A stretch of DNA of 64,000 nt from Pseudomonadota bacterium (GTDB lineage Bacteria; Pseudomonadota; Gammaproteobacteria; Burkholderiales; Rhodocyclaceae): assembly GCA_018240785.1 (NCBI GenBank), contig JAFEFC010000011.1, forward strand, positions 311,435 to 375,434. The letters are read 5' to 3'. Positions 1 through 8,094 of the stretch are shown here, one piece after another; the first letter of the stretch is position 1; every line of letters starts with the position of its first letter. Position numbers and translations under genes: made by a program. The notes beneath the pieces were generated by a model that worked only from the letters and a program-made list of their open reading frames with translations, made no database searches and was not told where the DNA came from.

Positions 1-458
1 CCAAGCTGGCCCGGCTGCAGCGCCGAGATCGAGCCATCGTTGCCGATGCTGATCTCGTTGTCGGGCGGAATGGAGACCGGCCCGCCATCGCCGATCACCG
101 GCCGGCCGTCACGTGTCTGCAGCACGCCGTTGGCGCTCAGTTCCAGGCTGCCGTTGCGCGTGTAGGCCTCGCTGCCGTCGGGCATCTGCACCGCCAGCCA
201 ACCCTTGCCGGCCACCGCTACGTCGTAGGGGCGGCCGGAATATTGCATCGGCCCGGCGGTATAGTCATTGACCACGCTGGCATCGACCGTGAACGCGCGC
301 GTGCGCAGGGCTTCGGTCTGCACGTCGACCGCGCGCAGCTTGTGCAGCTCGGCGCGAAAGCCGGTGGTGGTCGAGTTGGCGATGTTGTGTGCGACCGCAC
401 CCTGCTGGTCCAGGGTGCCCCGGGCACCGGTCATCGCGGTATAGATCAGGCGATCCAT
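1..458 (-). CDS. flgF: Flagellar basal-body rod protein FlgF (3' part cut by window edge)
   Basis: Proximal rod protein of the flagellar basal body, exported by the flagellar type III system. The reading frame starts MDRLIYTAMTGARGTLDQQG at 458 and runs off the left edge after about 152 codons. The N-terminal rod/hook family motif is visible as ANSTTTGF near residue 30, where FlgB/C/E/F/G proteins carry an ANxxTxGF sequence. It sits about 30 bp downstream of flgE on the same strand, the usual flgBCDEF order. FlgG is similar, but the MDRLIYTAM start and the position right after flgE favour FlgF. Confidence 0.93.
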   Translation of the reverse strand, partial: MDRLIYTAMTGARGTLDQQGAVAHNIANSTTTGFRAELHKLRAVDVQTEALRTRAFTVDASVVNDYTAGPMQYSGRPYDVAVAGKGWLAVQMPDGSEAYTRNGSLELSANGVLQTRDGRPVIGDGGPVSIPPDNEISIGNDGSISALQPGQL

Positions 459-486
459 GGCTCAAGCCTCGGTTGTGGCGACAGTC

Positions 487-1767
487 TCAGCGCAGGTTCA
501 CCAGAGTCTGCAGGATCGCGTCCTGGGTCTTGATCGATTGCGCGTTGGCCTGGTAGTTGCGCTGCTGGATGATCATCTGCACGAGTTCCTGCGTCAGCTC
601 GACGTTGGACTCCTCGATGGTGCTCGACGAAATCACGCCATTGAGGCCCTCGCCAGGCCCGTTCTCGAACGCCGGCCCCGACTTGCTGGTGGCCTCCCAC
701 AGGTTGTTGCCGAGCGAGTTCAGGCCGTTGGCGTTGCGGAAGGTGGCGAGCGCGACGCGGCCAAGGTTGTAGGTCTGGCCGTTGGTGTAGCTGCCGACGA
801 TGAGGCCGGACTGGTCCACGCTCAGGCTCGCGAGTTCACCCGCGCGCCGGCCGTCCTGCTTGATGTCGTTGATCAGGAAGGTGCCGCCGGTCTGGGTCAT
901 GCCCGTCAAGTCCAGCACGCTGCTGATCTGGGCGGCATCTGGCGTCTGGGCCGGGTCGACGTTCCAGGTCACGCTTGCCGGCGAAGCCGTGTCGAGGCGC
1001 CCCGAGGTGGTGAATTTCAGCGTCAGGAGCGGGGTGGTGTCGGGCTTTGCGCCATCGAAGCTGGCGAACACGTCCCAGGTGTTGAGCGCTGTCGACTCGG
1101 GCTGCTTGACGAAGTAGAAGGTCATCTCGTGCGACTTGCCGAGACTGTCGAAGCCCTGGATCGAGGTGCTGTAGTTGTAGGTGCGCGCATCGCGCCAATC
1201 GGTCGCGCCGGGGAACGGGGCAAGCAGCGGATAGGCCTCCGTCGGGCTCAGCGCCTCCGCGTCAAGGTTGCCGGCCACGGTGACCTTGCTCGTCGCCACC
1301 GGCGCAGAACTCACGTTCGGGATCTGGAGCTGCTTGAGGCCGCCAATCTCGTTCGGCAGGCGGCTGCCGGCGTCCGGAATGCTCTGGTAGCCCATCAGCC
1401 GCTCTCCGGTCGAGGTGATGACGTAGCCGTCCTTGTCGAGATCGAACTGGCCGTTTCGCGTATAGGCGCTCGGACCGTTGTCGCGGGCGATGATGAAGAA
1501 ACCGTTGCCGTTGATCGCCAGGTCGAGCGGATTGTTGGTCGTGGTCAGGTTGCCCTGGGCGAATGTCTGACGCACTGCAGACAAGGTGCCGCCGGCGCCG
1601 ACCTGCTTGTCCGACACCGTGCCGCTGAGCGAAGCCGCGTACACGTCGGCAAAGACGGCCGAACCGTTCTTGAAGCCTGCGGTGTTGGTGTTGGCGACGT
1701 TGTTCGAGATGATGTCGAGGGACCTGGAAGAAACGTTCAGGCCGCTCAAACCTTGCTGGAAAGACAT
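487..1767 (-). CDS. flgE: Flagellar hook protein FlgE
   Basis: Structural subunit of the flagellar hook, 426 aa from the ATG at 1767 (MSFQQGLSGL). A longer open frame reaches 1878, but its first 37 residues overlap flgD and are low-complexity Ser/Arg, so the internal ATG is preferred. Family signatures: SNNVANTNTAGFKNG near residues 22-36, and a C-terminal coiled heptad region with QQRNYQANAQSIKTQD ending LQTLVNLR, which forms the D0 coiled coil. It lies 16 bp after flgD and before flgF in the rod/hook operon. Confidence 0.96.
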   Translation of the reverse strand: MSFQQGLSGLNVSSRSLDIISNNVANTNTAGFKNGSAVFADVYAASLSGTVSDKQVGAGGTLSAVRQTFAQGNLTTTNNPLDLAINGNGFFIIARDNGPSAYTRNGQFDLDKDGYVITSTGERLMGYQSIPDAGSRLPNEIGGLKQLQIPNVSSAPVATSKVTVAGNLDAEALSPTEAYPLLAPFPGATDWRDARTYNYSTSIQGFDSLGKSHEMTFYFVKQPESTALNTWDVFASFDGAKPDTTPLLTLKFTTSGRLDTASPASVTWNVDPAQTPDAAQISSVLDLTGMTQTGGTFLINDIKQDGRRAGELASLSVDQSGLIVGSYTNGQTYNLGRVALATFRNANGLNSLGNNLWEATSKSGPAFENGPGEGLNGVISSSTIEESNVELTQELVQMIIQQRNYQANAQSIKTQDAILQTLVNLR

Positions 1768-1783
1768 GATCTGGCGCTCCGGA

Positions 1784-2461
1784 TCAGAGGATCTGCTTGA
1801 TGTCGTCGAACTTGAAGATGCCGAGCGAGCCGACCTGGAAGTCGGTGCCGCCCGCGCCGCGAATGACGCTGGACACATCGCCGAATTGCAGCGTGCGGCC
1901 TGTCACGTCCTTGCCGTCCTTGGTGGCGGTGACGCCGATCGTGTAGAGGCCATCGGCGGCGCGCGAGCCGTCCTGGGTCGTGCCGTCCCAGGTGAAGTTG
2001 TGGCTGCCTGCGGCAACATCGGCAAAGCTCATCTGCTTCACCTCGCGGCCGGTGGCATCCTTGACCGACAGCACGACCTTGTCGGCGTCGGCATCCACCT
2101 CGAAGCCGCCCACCGCGCCGGCGCTCGTGAGTGCGAGCCCGCGTCCCTCAACGAGCACCCCGTGGCCGACCAGCGCGGCCGCCTGCATCGAATCGCTCGC
2201 ACCCTGGGCATCGACGAAGGACTGGAACATCTTGTTCAGCCGCTCGATACCGTCGACGGTGCTCATCTGCGCGAGCTGGGAGGTGATCTCGGCGTTCTGC
2301 ATCGGATTCGTCGGGTCCTGATTGCGCAGTTGCGTCGTCAGCAGCGTCAGGAAGCGGGACTCCTCCGCCGCACTGGTCGAGCCGGTCTTGGAAGTGGTGT
2401 CGCTGCGGGCCAGGCTGCTCAACACATTTTGTGCAGTCTGGGCGCTGGAAACGGTGCTCAT
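1784..2461 (-). CDS. flgD: Flagellar hook assembly (cap) protein FlgD
   Basis: Hook scaffolding protein that caps the growing hook and lets FlgE subunits polymerise. 225 aa, typical of the family. The N-terminal conserved segment FLTLLTTQLRNQDPTNPMQN (residues about 39-58) is the FlgD signature. The C-terminal half is a Tudor/FnIII-like region with TWDGTTQDGSRAADGLYTI, matching the FLgD Ig-like domain. It lies between flgC and flgE on the minus strand. Confidence 0.96.
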   Translation of the reverse strand: MSTVSSAQTAQNVLSSLARSDTTSKTGSTSAAEESRFLTLLTTQLRNQDPTNPMQNAEITSQLAQMSTVDGIERLNKMFQSFVDAQGASDSMQAAALVGHGVLVEGRGLALTSAGAVGGFEVDADADKVVLSVKDATGREVKQMSFADVAAGSHNFTWDGTTQDGSRAADGLYTIGVTATKDGKDVTGRTLQFGDVSSVIRGAGGTDFQVGSLGIFKFDDIKQIL

Positions 2462-2500
2462 GAAATTCTCCTGCTGTCGGCGTCGGTTGCGGGTCGGCGC

Positions 2501-2908
2501 TTACTGGCCGATCTGCAAGGTACGCTGTAGCAAGGTCCGTGCCGTGTTCATGACCTCGGCGTTGTTCTGATACGAGCGCGATGCCGAAATCATGTTCACC
2601 ATCTCCTCGACGACGTTGACGTTCGGCATCTGGACGTACCCTTCGGCATTGGCGGCGGGGTTGTTCGGCTCGAACACCAGGCGCATCGGCGCGGTGCTCT
2701 CGACGACCTGCGTCACCTGCACGCCGACCGACGCGCCGCCCGGCGCAACCGGTTGCGCCGCGAACACGACCTGCTTGGCACGGTAAGGCTGGCCGTCCTC
2801 GCCGACGACGCTGTCCGCGTTGGCAAGGTTCGACGCCGTCGTGTTGAGCCGCAGCGACTGCGCATTCAATGCGGAGCCCGCGATCTGGAAAACGTTGAGC
2901 ATGCTCAT
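2501..2908 (-). CDS. flgC: Flagellar basal-body rod protein FlgC
   Basis: Proximal rod subunit, 135 aa. N-terminal rod motif [11 protein letters not shown] (about residues 24-34) and a C-terminal helix with [20 protein letters not shown] are characteristic. The second ATG (MLNVFQ, two codons in) is an equally possible start. It follows flgB by 16 bp and precedes flgD. Confidence 0.96.
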   Translation of the reverse strand: MSMLNVFQIAGSALNAQSLRLNTTASNLANADSVVGEDGQPYRAKQVVFAAQPVAPGGASVGVQVTQVVESTAPMRLVFEPNNPAANAEGYVQMPNVNVVEEMVNMISASRSYQNNAEVMNTARTLLQRTLQIGQ

Positions 2909-2924
2909 GATCGAGCCTCGGAAT

Positions 2925-3329
2925 TCACTGGCCGGTGATCGCGGTGTTCATGGACCGCAACATGCCGTTGATGAAGGTGATGCTGGATTCGTAGCGCAGC
3001 GCGTTCTCGGCGAACGCCGCGCGCTCTACGTCCATGTTCACCGTGTTGCCGTCCACCGCCGATTGCTGCTCGGTGCGGTAGCCGGTGTAGCGTTCCAGCG
3101 GGTTGGCTGGCCCTGCCGAAATGTGCGCCGCCTGCCTGGCCGCCAACTGGACAGGCGCGGCCTGCTGCGCCAGCGCCCCTTGCAGCGCGGCGCGAAAATC
3201 CATGTCGCGCGCCTTGTAGTTGGGCGTGTCGGCGTTGGCGATGTTGGAGGCGAGCATCTGCTGCCGGTGGGCCAGCAGGTTGAGCGCGTTCTGCTGGAAA
3301 CGCAGTTGCTGGTCGAGCAGTGTCTTCAT
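2925..3329 (-). CDS. flgB: Flagellar basal-body rod protein FlgB
   Basis: First gene of the flgBCDEF rod/hook operon; encodes a 134-aa proximal rod subunit. Start chosen at the ATG at 3329 ([10 protein letters not shown]) because a purine-rich ribosome site (GAGGTGAGGCG) directly precedes it and family homology begins here, although the frame stays open to 3836. The rod motif [18 protein letters not shown] is at about residues 28-45, and the C-terminus has the usual [18 protein letters not shown] helix. A sigma-54-type promoter lies about 65 bp upstream. Confidence 0.96.
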   Translation of the reverse strand: MKTLLDQQLRFQQNALNLLAHRQQMLASNIANADTPNYKARDMDFRAALQGALAQQAAPVQLAARQAAHISAGPANPLERYTGYRTEQQSAVDGNTVNMDVERAAFAENALRYESSITFINGMLRSMNTAITGQ

Positions 3330-3393
3330 CGCCTCACCTCGCATGCTGTTGCCGCCCCGGATTCGCCGGGCTGCGACGGATTGCGGAAGCCGT

Positions 3394-3409
3394 GCAGCTT
3401 CCATGCCAG
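3394..3409 (-). promoter_or_regulatory. Candidate sigma-54 (RpoN) promoter for flgBCDEF
   Basis: Read on the minus strand the sequence is CTGGCATGGAAGCTGC. It matches the sigma-54 consensus TGGCACG-N4-TTGC with two changes, and the invariant GG and GC are ten bases apart as required. It lies about 65 bp upstream of the flgB ATG. Sigma-54 control of rod/hook operons is known in polarly flagellated Proteobacteria; its use here is inferred from the match alone. Confidence 0.6.
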
Positions 3410-3489
3410 CCATCCTAGATGTTTCAGGACCGTCCCCTTCGGCCGATAAGGCAAGGAATCCCCGGCCAATTTCGCCGCCAGGACAGCCG

Positions 3490-3512
3490 CCGGCGGCAAT
3501 CTTTGCCGCCGG
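3490..3512. repeat. Perfect 10-bp inverted repeat between flgB and flgA
   Basis: CCGGCGGCAA and its exact reverse complement are separated by a 3-base TCT loop, about 40 bp before flgA and 160 bp from flgB. There is no T tract, so it is not a convincing terminator. It could be a regulator site or a leader hairpin in the flgA transcript. Confidence 0.5.
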
Positions 3513-3549
3513 GTTGCCCGCGAGCGCAAGGCCATGATGCAATCGCAGC

Positions 3550-4302
3550 ATGAAGAACCATTTGAGATCCCCCCGGGAATCCCTGCTGAAGGCGCGCCGG
3601 GCCGGATGCGCAGCGCGCCTTCTCGCCGCATGCGGCGGCGCAATCGCCCTCGCGCTGCACGCACCCGCAGGCAGGGCGCAACAGGCGCCCGACGCGGTAA
3701 CGAAGGCGGTGCAGGGCTTCCTCGAGCGCGAGACGCGCGGCCTGCCCGGGCAGGTCCGCATCACCGTGAGCCCGCTCGACGCGCGCAACCAGTTGCCGAC
3801 CTGCGCGGCGTTGGTGCCCTTCCTGCCCGCGGGCACCCGTGCCTGGGGGCAGATCAGCGTCGGCGTGCGATGCGATTCGCCGGTCGCCTGGACTGCCTAT
3901 CTGCAGGCCCACGTCGCGGTGATGGGTGACCATCTGGTCACCAAGCGGCCCCTGCGCGCGGCGCAGATCGTCGGGCCAGAGGACATCGACCTGCGCCAGG
4001 GCGATCTGACCGCGCTCCCGGACAACACGCTCACCGATGCGTCGCAGGCCGTCGGCCACCATACGCGCTACGCCATCGCCGCCGGCTTGCCGCTGCGTGG
4101 AGAAATGCTGCGCGTCCCTCCAGCCGTGCTGCAGGGACAGTCGGTTCGGGTCATCAGTGCCGGCCCGGGCTTTCGTGTCTCCAGCGAAGGGCAGGCCTTG
4201 AACAATGCGTCGCCTGGCGAGCCGGTGCGTGTAAGAATGGCGAACGGACAGGTCGTGACCGGGACTGCACGGACCGGCGGCAACGTCGAAATCGCCTTCT
4301 GA
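3550..4302 (+). CDS. flgA: Flagellar P-ring assembly chaperone FlgA
   Basis: Periplasmic chaperone for FlgI during P-ring assembly. 250 aa: basic N-terminus, hydrophobic stretch around residues 23-40 and a likely signal cleavage after GRA at about 43. The SAF domain follows (VTKRPLRAAQIVGPEDIDL) with the conserved end VRVRMANGQVVTGTARTGG. The first 25 residues are long for a signal peptide N-region, so a later start is possible. It is divergent from flgB and followed by flgM, as in many beta- and gammaproteobacteria. Confidence 0.94.
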   Translation: MKNHLRSPRESLLKARRAGCAARLLAACGGAIALALHAPAGRAQQAPDAVTKAVQGFLERETRGLPGQVRITVSPLDARNQLPTCAALVPFLPAGTRAWGQISVGVRCDSPVAWTAYLQAHVAVMGDHLVTKRPLRAAQIVGPEDIDLRQGDLTALPDNTLTDASQAVGHHTRYAIAAGLPLRGEMLRVPPAVLQGQSVRVISAGPGFRVSSEGQALNNASPGEPVRVRMANGQVVTGTARTGGNVEIAF

Positions 4303-4325
4303 GAAAAAATTCACGCCCTGTGGCC

Positions 4326-4352
4326 TAAAGTTCCATCAAGGTCGGCCGTTAC
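4326..4352 (+). promoter_or_regulatory. Candidate sigma-28 (FliA) promoter for flgMN
   Basis: TAAAGTTC, then 11 bases, then GCCGTTAC. The enterobacterial FliA consensus is TAAAGTTT-N11-GCCGATAA, so both boxes and the spacer agree apart from three bases. It lies about 33 bp before the flgM ATG. A late flagellar promoter for the anti-sigma factor gene is the expected feedback arrangement, and FliA itself is encoded at 12314-13084. Confidence 0.75.
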
Positions 4353-4384
4353 CCCGTCTGAGACAAACTGTCCGGGAAAGCATC

Positions 4385-4693
4385 ATGAAGATCGAGAACT
4401 CAGGAAAACCGGTTGCGACCAGCGCCGCAAACGAGGCCAGGAACCGCGCGGCGATCGCCGGGCAGAAGGCATCGACGACCGTGGCCGCCGCTTCGGACAA
4501 GGTCGAGCTCTCATCCCTGTCGTCCAGCCTGCAGAAGGCCGAGGCGGCGATGGCCGACACGCCTGCAATCGACCAGAAGAAAGTGGATGAGATCCGTCAG
4601 GCCATCGCCGACGGCCGCTTCAAGGTGGACGCCAATCGGGTGGCGGACGGCCTGATCGCCAGCGTGCGCGAGATGCTCGGCCGCCAGGGCTGA
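4385..4693 (+). CDS. flgM: Anti-sigma-28 factor FlgM
   Basis: Small protein (102 aa) that binds FliA and blocks late flagellar transcription until it is exported through the completed hook. The N-terminus is Ala/Ser/Lys-rich and probably disordered; the conserved sigma-binding C-terminal part reads VDEIRQAIADGRFKVDANRV (about residues 62-81). Preceded by a sigma-28-like promoter and followed 48 bp later by flgN. Confidence 0.94.
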   Translation: MKIENSGKPVATSAANEARNRAAIAGQKASTTVAAASDKVELSSLSSSLQKAEAAMADTPAIDQKKVDEIRQAIADGRFKVDANRVADGLIASVREMLGRQG

Positions 4694-4741
4694 TCACCGC
4701 CACGCACCTGAAATCGCCGCGACGATCCGCGCAGCCGGTCG

Positions 4742-5233
4742 ATGAGCCGCCCTGCTCCGACACCGACCCCCGCCGACACGCAGCGCCTGGCGCTGCTGGT
4801 CGAGGCCGAGCTCATCCAGTTGCGTGAGTTCATCGCCATCCTCGAACGGGAGGAGGCCTTGCTCGTGTCCGGCGACAGCGACGGGCTCATTGCGCTGGCG
4901 CAGGAGAAAAGCGACCGTTACCGGCAGTTGCAGCGCCTGCACGACGATCGCGCCTTGCTGCTCGCCCGCCTGGGCCGGCCAGATTCCGACGCCGCGATGC
5001 GCGAGCTGTGCGCCGGGCTGCCACGCGTCATCGCGCGCTGGGCCGAACTGCTCGAACTGGCACGCATCGCGCGCGACCGAAATGCGATCAACGGCAAGCT
5101 GATTCTCGAGCGCATGGCCACCAACCAGGCCGCGCTGTCGGTGCTGCTCGCCGCCGCGGACCAGGCGCCGCTCTACGACGCCGAAGGTCAGGCGCATCCC
5201 ATGCGCGGCGGCCGCATGCTGGGCAGTGCCTGA
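4742..5233 (+). CDS. flgN: Flagellar export chaperone FlgN
   Basis: Cytoplasmic chaperone for the hook-filament junction proteins FlgK and FlgL. 163 aa, almost entirely charged alpha-helix (for example ELIQLREFIAILEREEALLV near residues 24-43), with the conserved late segment NGKLILERMATNQAALSVL. The assignment rests on the helical FlgN-like pattern, length and position directly after flgM. Confidence 0.88.
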   Translation: MSRPAPTPTPADTQRLALLVEAELIQLREFIAILEREEALLVSGDSDGLIALAQEKSDRYRQLQRLHDDRALLLARLGRPDSDAAMRELCAGLPRVIARWAELLELARIARDRNAINGKLILERMATNQAALSVLLAAADQAPLYDAEGQAHPMRGGRMLGSA

Positions 5234-5314
5234 ACATTCATTCAGTCATCACGGCAGTTCGCAGCCCTCCTCTGCTATCCTTGCGCCCTTCGTGAAATCC
5301 GACGGGCCTGCGGC

Positions 5315-7303
5315 ATGGCTGGCAAGCAAGATACCCCCAAGCAGTACGACGAATCCTCCTTCCGCGTCCTGAAAGGACTCGAGCCGGTGCGCGAACGCCC
5401 CGGCATGTACACCCGCACCGACAGCCCGGCGCACATCATCCAGGAAGTGATCGACAACGCCGCCGACGAAGCGCTCGCCGGCTTCGCGAAGAAGATCCAC
5501 GTCACCCTGCATCTCGACGGCTCGGTCACCGTGGCCGACGACGGCCGCGGCATCCCGGTCGGCCTGCATCCCGAGGAAGGCGTGCCGGTGGTGGTGCTCG
5601 CCTATACCCGGCTGCACGCCGGCGGCAAGTTCGACAAGCGCGAGGGCAACTCGGCCTACGCCTTCTCCGGCGGCTTGCACGGCGTGGGCGTGTCGGTGAC
5701 CAACGCGCTCTCCACCCGCATCGAGGTCGAGGTGAAGCGCGAGGGCAAGATCCACCGCATCGACTTCGCCGACGGCGGCGAGACGATCAGCCCGGTACGC
5801 GTGGAGGGCGATTGTGGCCGCCAGACCGGCACCCGGGTGCGGGTGTGGCCGGACGGCAAGTACTTCGAGTCGCCGCGCGTACCGATGAACGAGCTCGAGC
5901 GCCTGCTGCGCTCGAAGGCGGTGCTGCTGTCGGGGGTCAATGTGCGCCTCGACATCGAGCAGGCCAATGGCCCCGCGCTGAGCAAGACCTGGTCCTACCC
6001 GGAAGGCCTGGCGGGCTACCTGAAGGAGCTCGCTGGCGACGTCGAGCCCGTGGCGCCGATCTTCACGGCGGAGAAATACGCCGAAAAGGACGACCCGACC
6101 TTCGCCCCCGGCGAGGGCGCGGCCTGGGCGCTGGCCTGGTTCGAATCCCCCGTGCCGAGCGAGTCCTACGTCAACCTGATCCCGACCGTGAACGGCGGCA
6201 CGCATGAATCCGGCCTGCGCGCCGGGGTGTTCGAGGCGATGAAGTCCTTCATCGACCACCACACCCTGCTGCCGCGCGGCGTCAAGCTGCAGCAGGAGGA
6301 TGTGTGCGGGCGCATGAGCTTCGTGCTGTCGGCGCGGCTGCTCGACCCGCAATTCCAGGGCCAGGTGAAGGAAAAGCTCAACTCGCGCGAAGCCGTCAAG
6401 CTCGTATCGGCGCAACTGCGCGACCCCTTCGAGATCTGGCTCAACAACCACGTCGAGGCCGGCAAGACGATCGCCGAGCTGTCGATCAAGCAGGCGCTGG
6501 CGCGCCAGAAGAGCGCGCAGAAGGTCGAGAAGAAGAAGACCTCCGGCGTCGCGGTGCTGCCGGGCAAGCTGTCGGACTGCGAATCCGAGGACCTCGCCGA
6601 CAACGAGCTCTTCCTGGTCGAGGGCGACTCCGCCGGCGGCTCGGCCAAGATGGCACGCAACAAGGAAACCCAGGCCATCCTGCCCCTGCGCGGCAAGGTG
6701 CAGAACGCCTGGGAGATCGATCCCGACCGCCTCTTCGCCAACGCCGAGATCCACGACATCGCGGTAGCGCTGGGCGTGGATGCGCACAAGGCCGACAGCG
6801 AGGTCGACCTCTCCGGCCTGCGCTACGGCAAGGTCGTCATCATGTCCGACGCCGACGTGGACGGCGCGCACATCCAGACCCTGCTGTTGACGCTGTTCTT
6901 CCGCCACTTCCCCAAGCTGATCGAGCACGGTCACGTGTATGTGGCGCAACCGCCGCTCTACCGCGTCGACGTGCCCGCCCAAGGCAAGAAGCGCCCGCCG
7001 AGGCGCCTCTACGCGCTGGACGAGGGCGAGCTCGTCGCAATCCGCGAGCGCCTGGAAAAGGAAGGCTTCAAGCCCGACGCGATCGAGATCGGCCGCTTCA
7101 AGGGCCTGGGCGAGATGAACCCCGACCAGTTGCGCGAGACCACCATGGACCCGGCCACCCGCCGCGTGCTGCCGGTGAAGGTGCGCAGCGGCGCGCTCCA
7201 GGACACGCTGAAGATGTTCACCCTGCTGATGGGCAAGGGCGAAGCTTCCGGCCGACGCGCGTGGATGGAGGAAAAGGGTGACAGCGTGGAGGCGGATGTC
7301 TGA
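5315..7303 (+). CDS. parE: DNA topoisomerase IV subunit B
   Basis: ATPase subunit of topoisomerase IV, which decatenates daughter chromosomes with ParC. 662 aa. The GHKL ATPase domain is seen in DNAADEALAG (about residues 46-55) and DDGRGIPVG (about 73-81). The TOPRIM domain is seen in VEGDSAGGSA (about 435-444) and the metal-binding SDADVDGAHI. The length and the lack of a GyrB-type insert, plus the parC partner downstream, favour ParE over GyrB. parC does not follow directly: a vapBC pair sits between the two. Confidence 0.95.
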   Translation: MAGKQDTPKQYDESSFRVLKGLEPVRERPGMYTRTDSPAHIIQEVIDNAADEALAGFAKKIHVTLHLDGSVTVADDGRGIPVGLHPEEGVPVVVLAYTRLHAGGKFDKREGNSAYAFSGGLHGVGVSVTNALSTRIEVEVKREGKIHRIDFADGGETISPVRVEGDCGRQTGTRVRVWPDGKYFESPRVPMNELERLLRSKAVLLSGVNVRLDIEQANGPALSKTWSYPEGLAGYLKELAGDVEPVAPIFTAEKYAEKDDPTFAPGEGAAWALAWFESPVPSESYVNLIPTVNGGTHESGLRAGVFEAMKSFIDHHTLLPRGVKLQQEDVCGRMSFVLSARLLDPQFQGQVKEKLNSREAVKLVSAQLRDPFEIWLNNHVEAGKTIAELSIKQALARQKSAQKVEKKKTSGVAVLPGKLSDCESEDLADNELFLVEGDSAGGSAKMARNKETQAILPLRGKVQNAWEIDPDRLFANAEIHDIAVALGVDAHKADSEVDLSGLRYGKVVIMSDADVDGAHIQTLLLTLFFRHFPKLIEHGHVYVAQPPLYRVDVPAQGKKRPPRRLYALDEGELVAIRERLEKEGFKPDAIEIGRFKGLGEMNPDQLRETTMDPATRRVLPVKVRSGALQDTLKMFTLLMGKGEASGRRAWMEEKGDSVEADV

Positions 7304-7368
7304 GCGGGGATCAACCGCCGAGCTCAGCCGCACGGGAAGCGGGATGAACTCGACCGCTTCTGAGAAAC

Positions 7369-7396
7369 CTGAACGCGCCTCGAAACGATATATACT
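7369..7396 (+). promoter_or_regulatory. Candidate sigma-70 promoter for the vapBC-parC unit
   Basis: CTGAAC, 16 bases, TATACT, about 30 bp before vapB. This AT-richer patch contrasts with the flanking GC-rich DNA, and an AAGGAGG ribosome site follows just before the vapB ATG. Inferred from sequence resemblance only. Confidence 0.45.
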
Positions 7397-7426
7397 GATG
7401 GTAGATTCCAAATCAAGGAGGATGCC

Positions 7427-7657
7427 ATGGACACTGCAAAGCTCTTCATCAATGGCCGAAGCCAGGCGGTGCGTCTTCCCAAGGAGTTTCGTTTCGAGGG
7501 TGATGAAGTGATGATCAAGCGCGTAGGTGACGCAGTCGTGCTCTTACCACGTCACGGCTGGCGGACGCTGTTCGAGGCGCTCGACCAGTTCGAACCGGGG
7601 TTCGAGCTGGTCCGCGAGCAACCGCTCCAGCAGGAACGCGAGGCGATCGCGCCATGA
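7427..7657 (+). CDS. vapB: Type II antitoxin, VapB (AbrB/MazE-fold) family
   Basis: Antitoxin expected to bind and neutralise the VapC toxin encoded next and to repress the pair's promoter. 76 aa. The N-terminus (KLFINGRSQAVRLPKEFRF, residues about 5-23) is the swapped-hairpin AbrB-type DNA-binding domain common to VapB antitoxins; the C-terminal part would be the toxin-binding tail. An AAGGAGG ribosome site precedes the ATG. Its stop overlaps the vapC start by 4 bp (ATGA). It lies between parE and parC. Confidence 0.92.
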   Translation: MDTAKLFINGRSQAVRLPKEFRFEGDEVMIKRVGDAVVLLPRHGWRTLFEALDQFEPGFELVREQPLQQEREAIAP

Positions 7658-8094
7658 AGTACATGTTGGACACCAACATCTGCATCTACCTCATCAACCA
7701 TCGTCCCGCCCACGTCCGCCGTCGCTTCGAAGCACATCCGATCGGCGACATCGGCATCTCGGTCATCACTGCCTGCGAACTTGCCTACGGCGTCACCAAG
7801 ACGGGCTCGGCGCGCAATCGCGCTGCGCTCGAGACCTTCCTTCTGCCGCTGGAAGTGGCCGCCTTCGACGACACCGCGGTCTGGCTCTACGCCGCGCTGC
7901 GCGCCGAACTCGAACGCAGCGGCCTGCCGATCGGAGCCCTCGATACCCAGATCGCTGCGCACGCACTTGCGCTCGGCTGCACGCTGGTCACCAACAACAC
8001 GCGCGAGTTCGCCCGCATCGGCGGCCTGGCGCTCGAAAACTGGGCCGAGCCGCTGCTGCATGAACCCCTGGCACCTTACCTTTCCGCAACATGA
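7654..8094 (+). CDS. vapC: Type II toxin, VapC PIN-domain ribonuclease
   Basis: PIN-domain endoribonuclease; VapC toxins usually cleave tRNA or rRNA. 146 aa. Candidate metal ligands are D6 (in [10 protein letters not shown]), E42 (TACELAYG) and D97 ([10 protein letters not shown]). The fourth site falls in VTNNTREF, the Asn-bearing form common in this subfamily. Four-base overlaps (ATGA) join it to vapB upstream and to parC downstream, so translation of parC is probably coupled to this toxin gene. All expected motifs are present, so it looks intact. Confidence 0.92.
   Translation: MKYMLDTNICIYLINHRPAHVRRRFEAHPIGDIGISVITACELAYGVTKTGSARNRAALETFLLPLEVAAFDDTAVWLYAALRAELERSGLPIGALDTQIAAHALALGCTLVTNNTREFARIGGLALENWAEPLLHEPLAPYLSAT

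Noticed and set aside
3442-3449. Perfect sigma-28 -10 box GCCGATAA upstream of flgA
   Set aside because: No TAAA-like -35 at the required distance (ttca is found there), so a promoter is not supported, though it could be weak.
5249-7411. 720-codon minus-strand frame
   Set aside because: Exact antisense of parE; only low-complexity His/Ala/Leu/Glu sequence.
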